Positions 46,492 to 46,660 of a stretch of 46,660 nt of DNA are shown here, piece after piece. The translations under genes and the position numbers were made by a program. The DNA lies in NCBI GenBank assembly GCA_964454845.1, contig CAYVVS010000005.1, forward strand, positions 1 through 46,660, written 5' to 3'. Each line of letters begins with the position of its first letter. Within the stretch, counting starts at the first letter, position 1. This stretch comes from GCA-016700035 sp964454845. Its GTDB lineage: Bacteria; Patescibacteriota; Saccharimonadia; CAILAD01; GCA-016700035. Under the pieces are notes generated by a model. That model had not been told where the DNA came from. It ran no database searches and was given only the letters and a program-made list of their open reading frames with translations.

Positions 46492-46660
46492 ATGGTGAAA
46501 AAAATTCCACGTAATTTGATATACGTCATAGTAGGCGTACTTGTTTTAGTTGGGCTTCTTGTTCTCAATAATCAGACACAAGAAAAGCCGCAATCGGTTT
46601 CTTTGTCTCGTTTGCTTGAAGAAACCAAGAAAGACAATGTTGAATCCATTAAGGTAAATG
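46492..46660 (+). CDS. ftsH: ATP-dependent zinc metalloprotease FtsH, N-terminal fragment
   Basis: Open from ATG 46492 to the right edge (56 codons), with an AGGTGAG element upstream. The visible part is a basic start (MVKKIPRN), a transmembrane helix (about residues 9-26), a polar NNQTQEKPQS stretch, and SLSRLLEETKKDNVESIKVN, the start of the periplasmic FtsH domain ('s.fl..v....V..V.i'). The tilS-ftsH order is conserved in many bacteria, which supports the name. The AAA and protease domains lie outside the window. Confidence 0.8.
   Translation, partial: MVKKIPRNLIYVIVGVLVLVGLLVLNNQTQEKPQSVSLSRLLEETKKDNVESIKVN

Noticed and set aside
1..46660. CRISPR array, insertion sequence, transposase or phage structural genes
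   Set aside because: No regularly spaced repeats, no terminal inverted repeats and no transposase, integrase or capsid motifs were found; the only recombinase-like piece is a DNA-binding domain.
1..46660. Recoded UGA (Gly) as in SR1/Gracilibacteria
   Set aside because: Many genes end in TGA at sensible positions (for example wzm, lexA's neighbours and ATGA overlaps), and no gene needs read-through.

Overview
The window looks like chromosomal DNA of a Patescibacteria/CPR bacterium, most likely a Candidatus Saccharibacteria (TM7)-type genome. This is inferred from gene content, not from a marker gene. Supporting signs are a very short, codon-optimised 69-aa protein of a type I associate with Saccharibacteria, a stand-alone NAD(P)-type malic enzyme, secreted SLT-domain proteins with Ig-like repeats, sortase-anchored beta-helix surface proteins, and many promoters whose -10 box lies only 6-12 nt from the start codon. 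UGA is used as a stop (for example in the wzm, GT2 and lexA region), so this is not a code-25 SR1/Gracilibacteria genome. Coding density is very high and no gap exceeds about 200 bases. The gaps that exist hold promoters, operators, terminators and tRNAs, which are listed.

Layout. (1) 1-4830: membrane proteins and a secreted murein-hydrolase-like protein with three Ig-like repeats. (2) 4869-21121: a surface-glycan locus. It holds GDP-fucose synthesis (gmd on the minus strand, fcl on the plus strand), an ABC-2 export pair (Wzm/Wzt type), two fucosyltransferases (GT10 and GT11), an acetyltransferase, two FkbM methyltransferases, six GT2/GT4 glycosyltransferases, an O-antigen ligase/polymerase-like protein and a PIG-V-like GT-C enzyme. 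Its middle part is AT-rich with many AGG/AGA/ATA codons, as is common in exchanged glycan loci. (3) 21163-25863: a transmembrane heme/flavin reductase, a MarR regulator, a DUF2177 protein, malic enzyme and two membrane proteins. (4) 25893-29123: lexA with a GTTC-N7-GTTC operator inside its promoter, a bactofilin-like membrane protein, a membrane-anchored protein, a highly expressed 69-aa protein behind a palindromic operator, and an 86-aa Pro/Ala-rich protein. (5) 29210-31325: a GC-rich islet with a three-gene operon (ending in an orphan sigma region 4 protein) behind a perfect consensus promoter, tRNA-Ile2(CAU), and a TrpF-like TIM-barrel protein. (6) 31371-35440: an ABC transporter, a DUF2207 protein, FtsB/DivIC and initiator tRNA-fMet. 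(7) 35515-45096: a sortase system with two paralogous beta-helix surface proteins ending in LPETG and LADTG, a class E-like sortase, a polysaccharide deacetylase, elongator tRNA-Met, and a second GC-rich islet (G5/Excalibur protein, tandem-HTH protein, two unknowns). (8) 45141-end: tilS and the start of ftsH.

How the genes fit together. Most of the window builds or decorates the cell surface: a fucosylated exported glycan, wall-remodelling enzymes, and covalently anchored adhesin-like proteins. That is the toolkit expected of an epibiont that must attach to a host cell. The three tRNAs with a CAU anticodon (initiator, elongator Met, Ile2) all lie here, together with TilS, the enzyme that must tell Ile2 from the other two.
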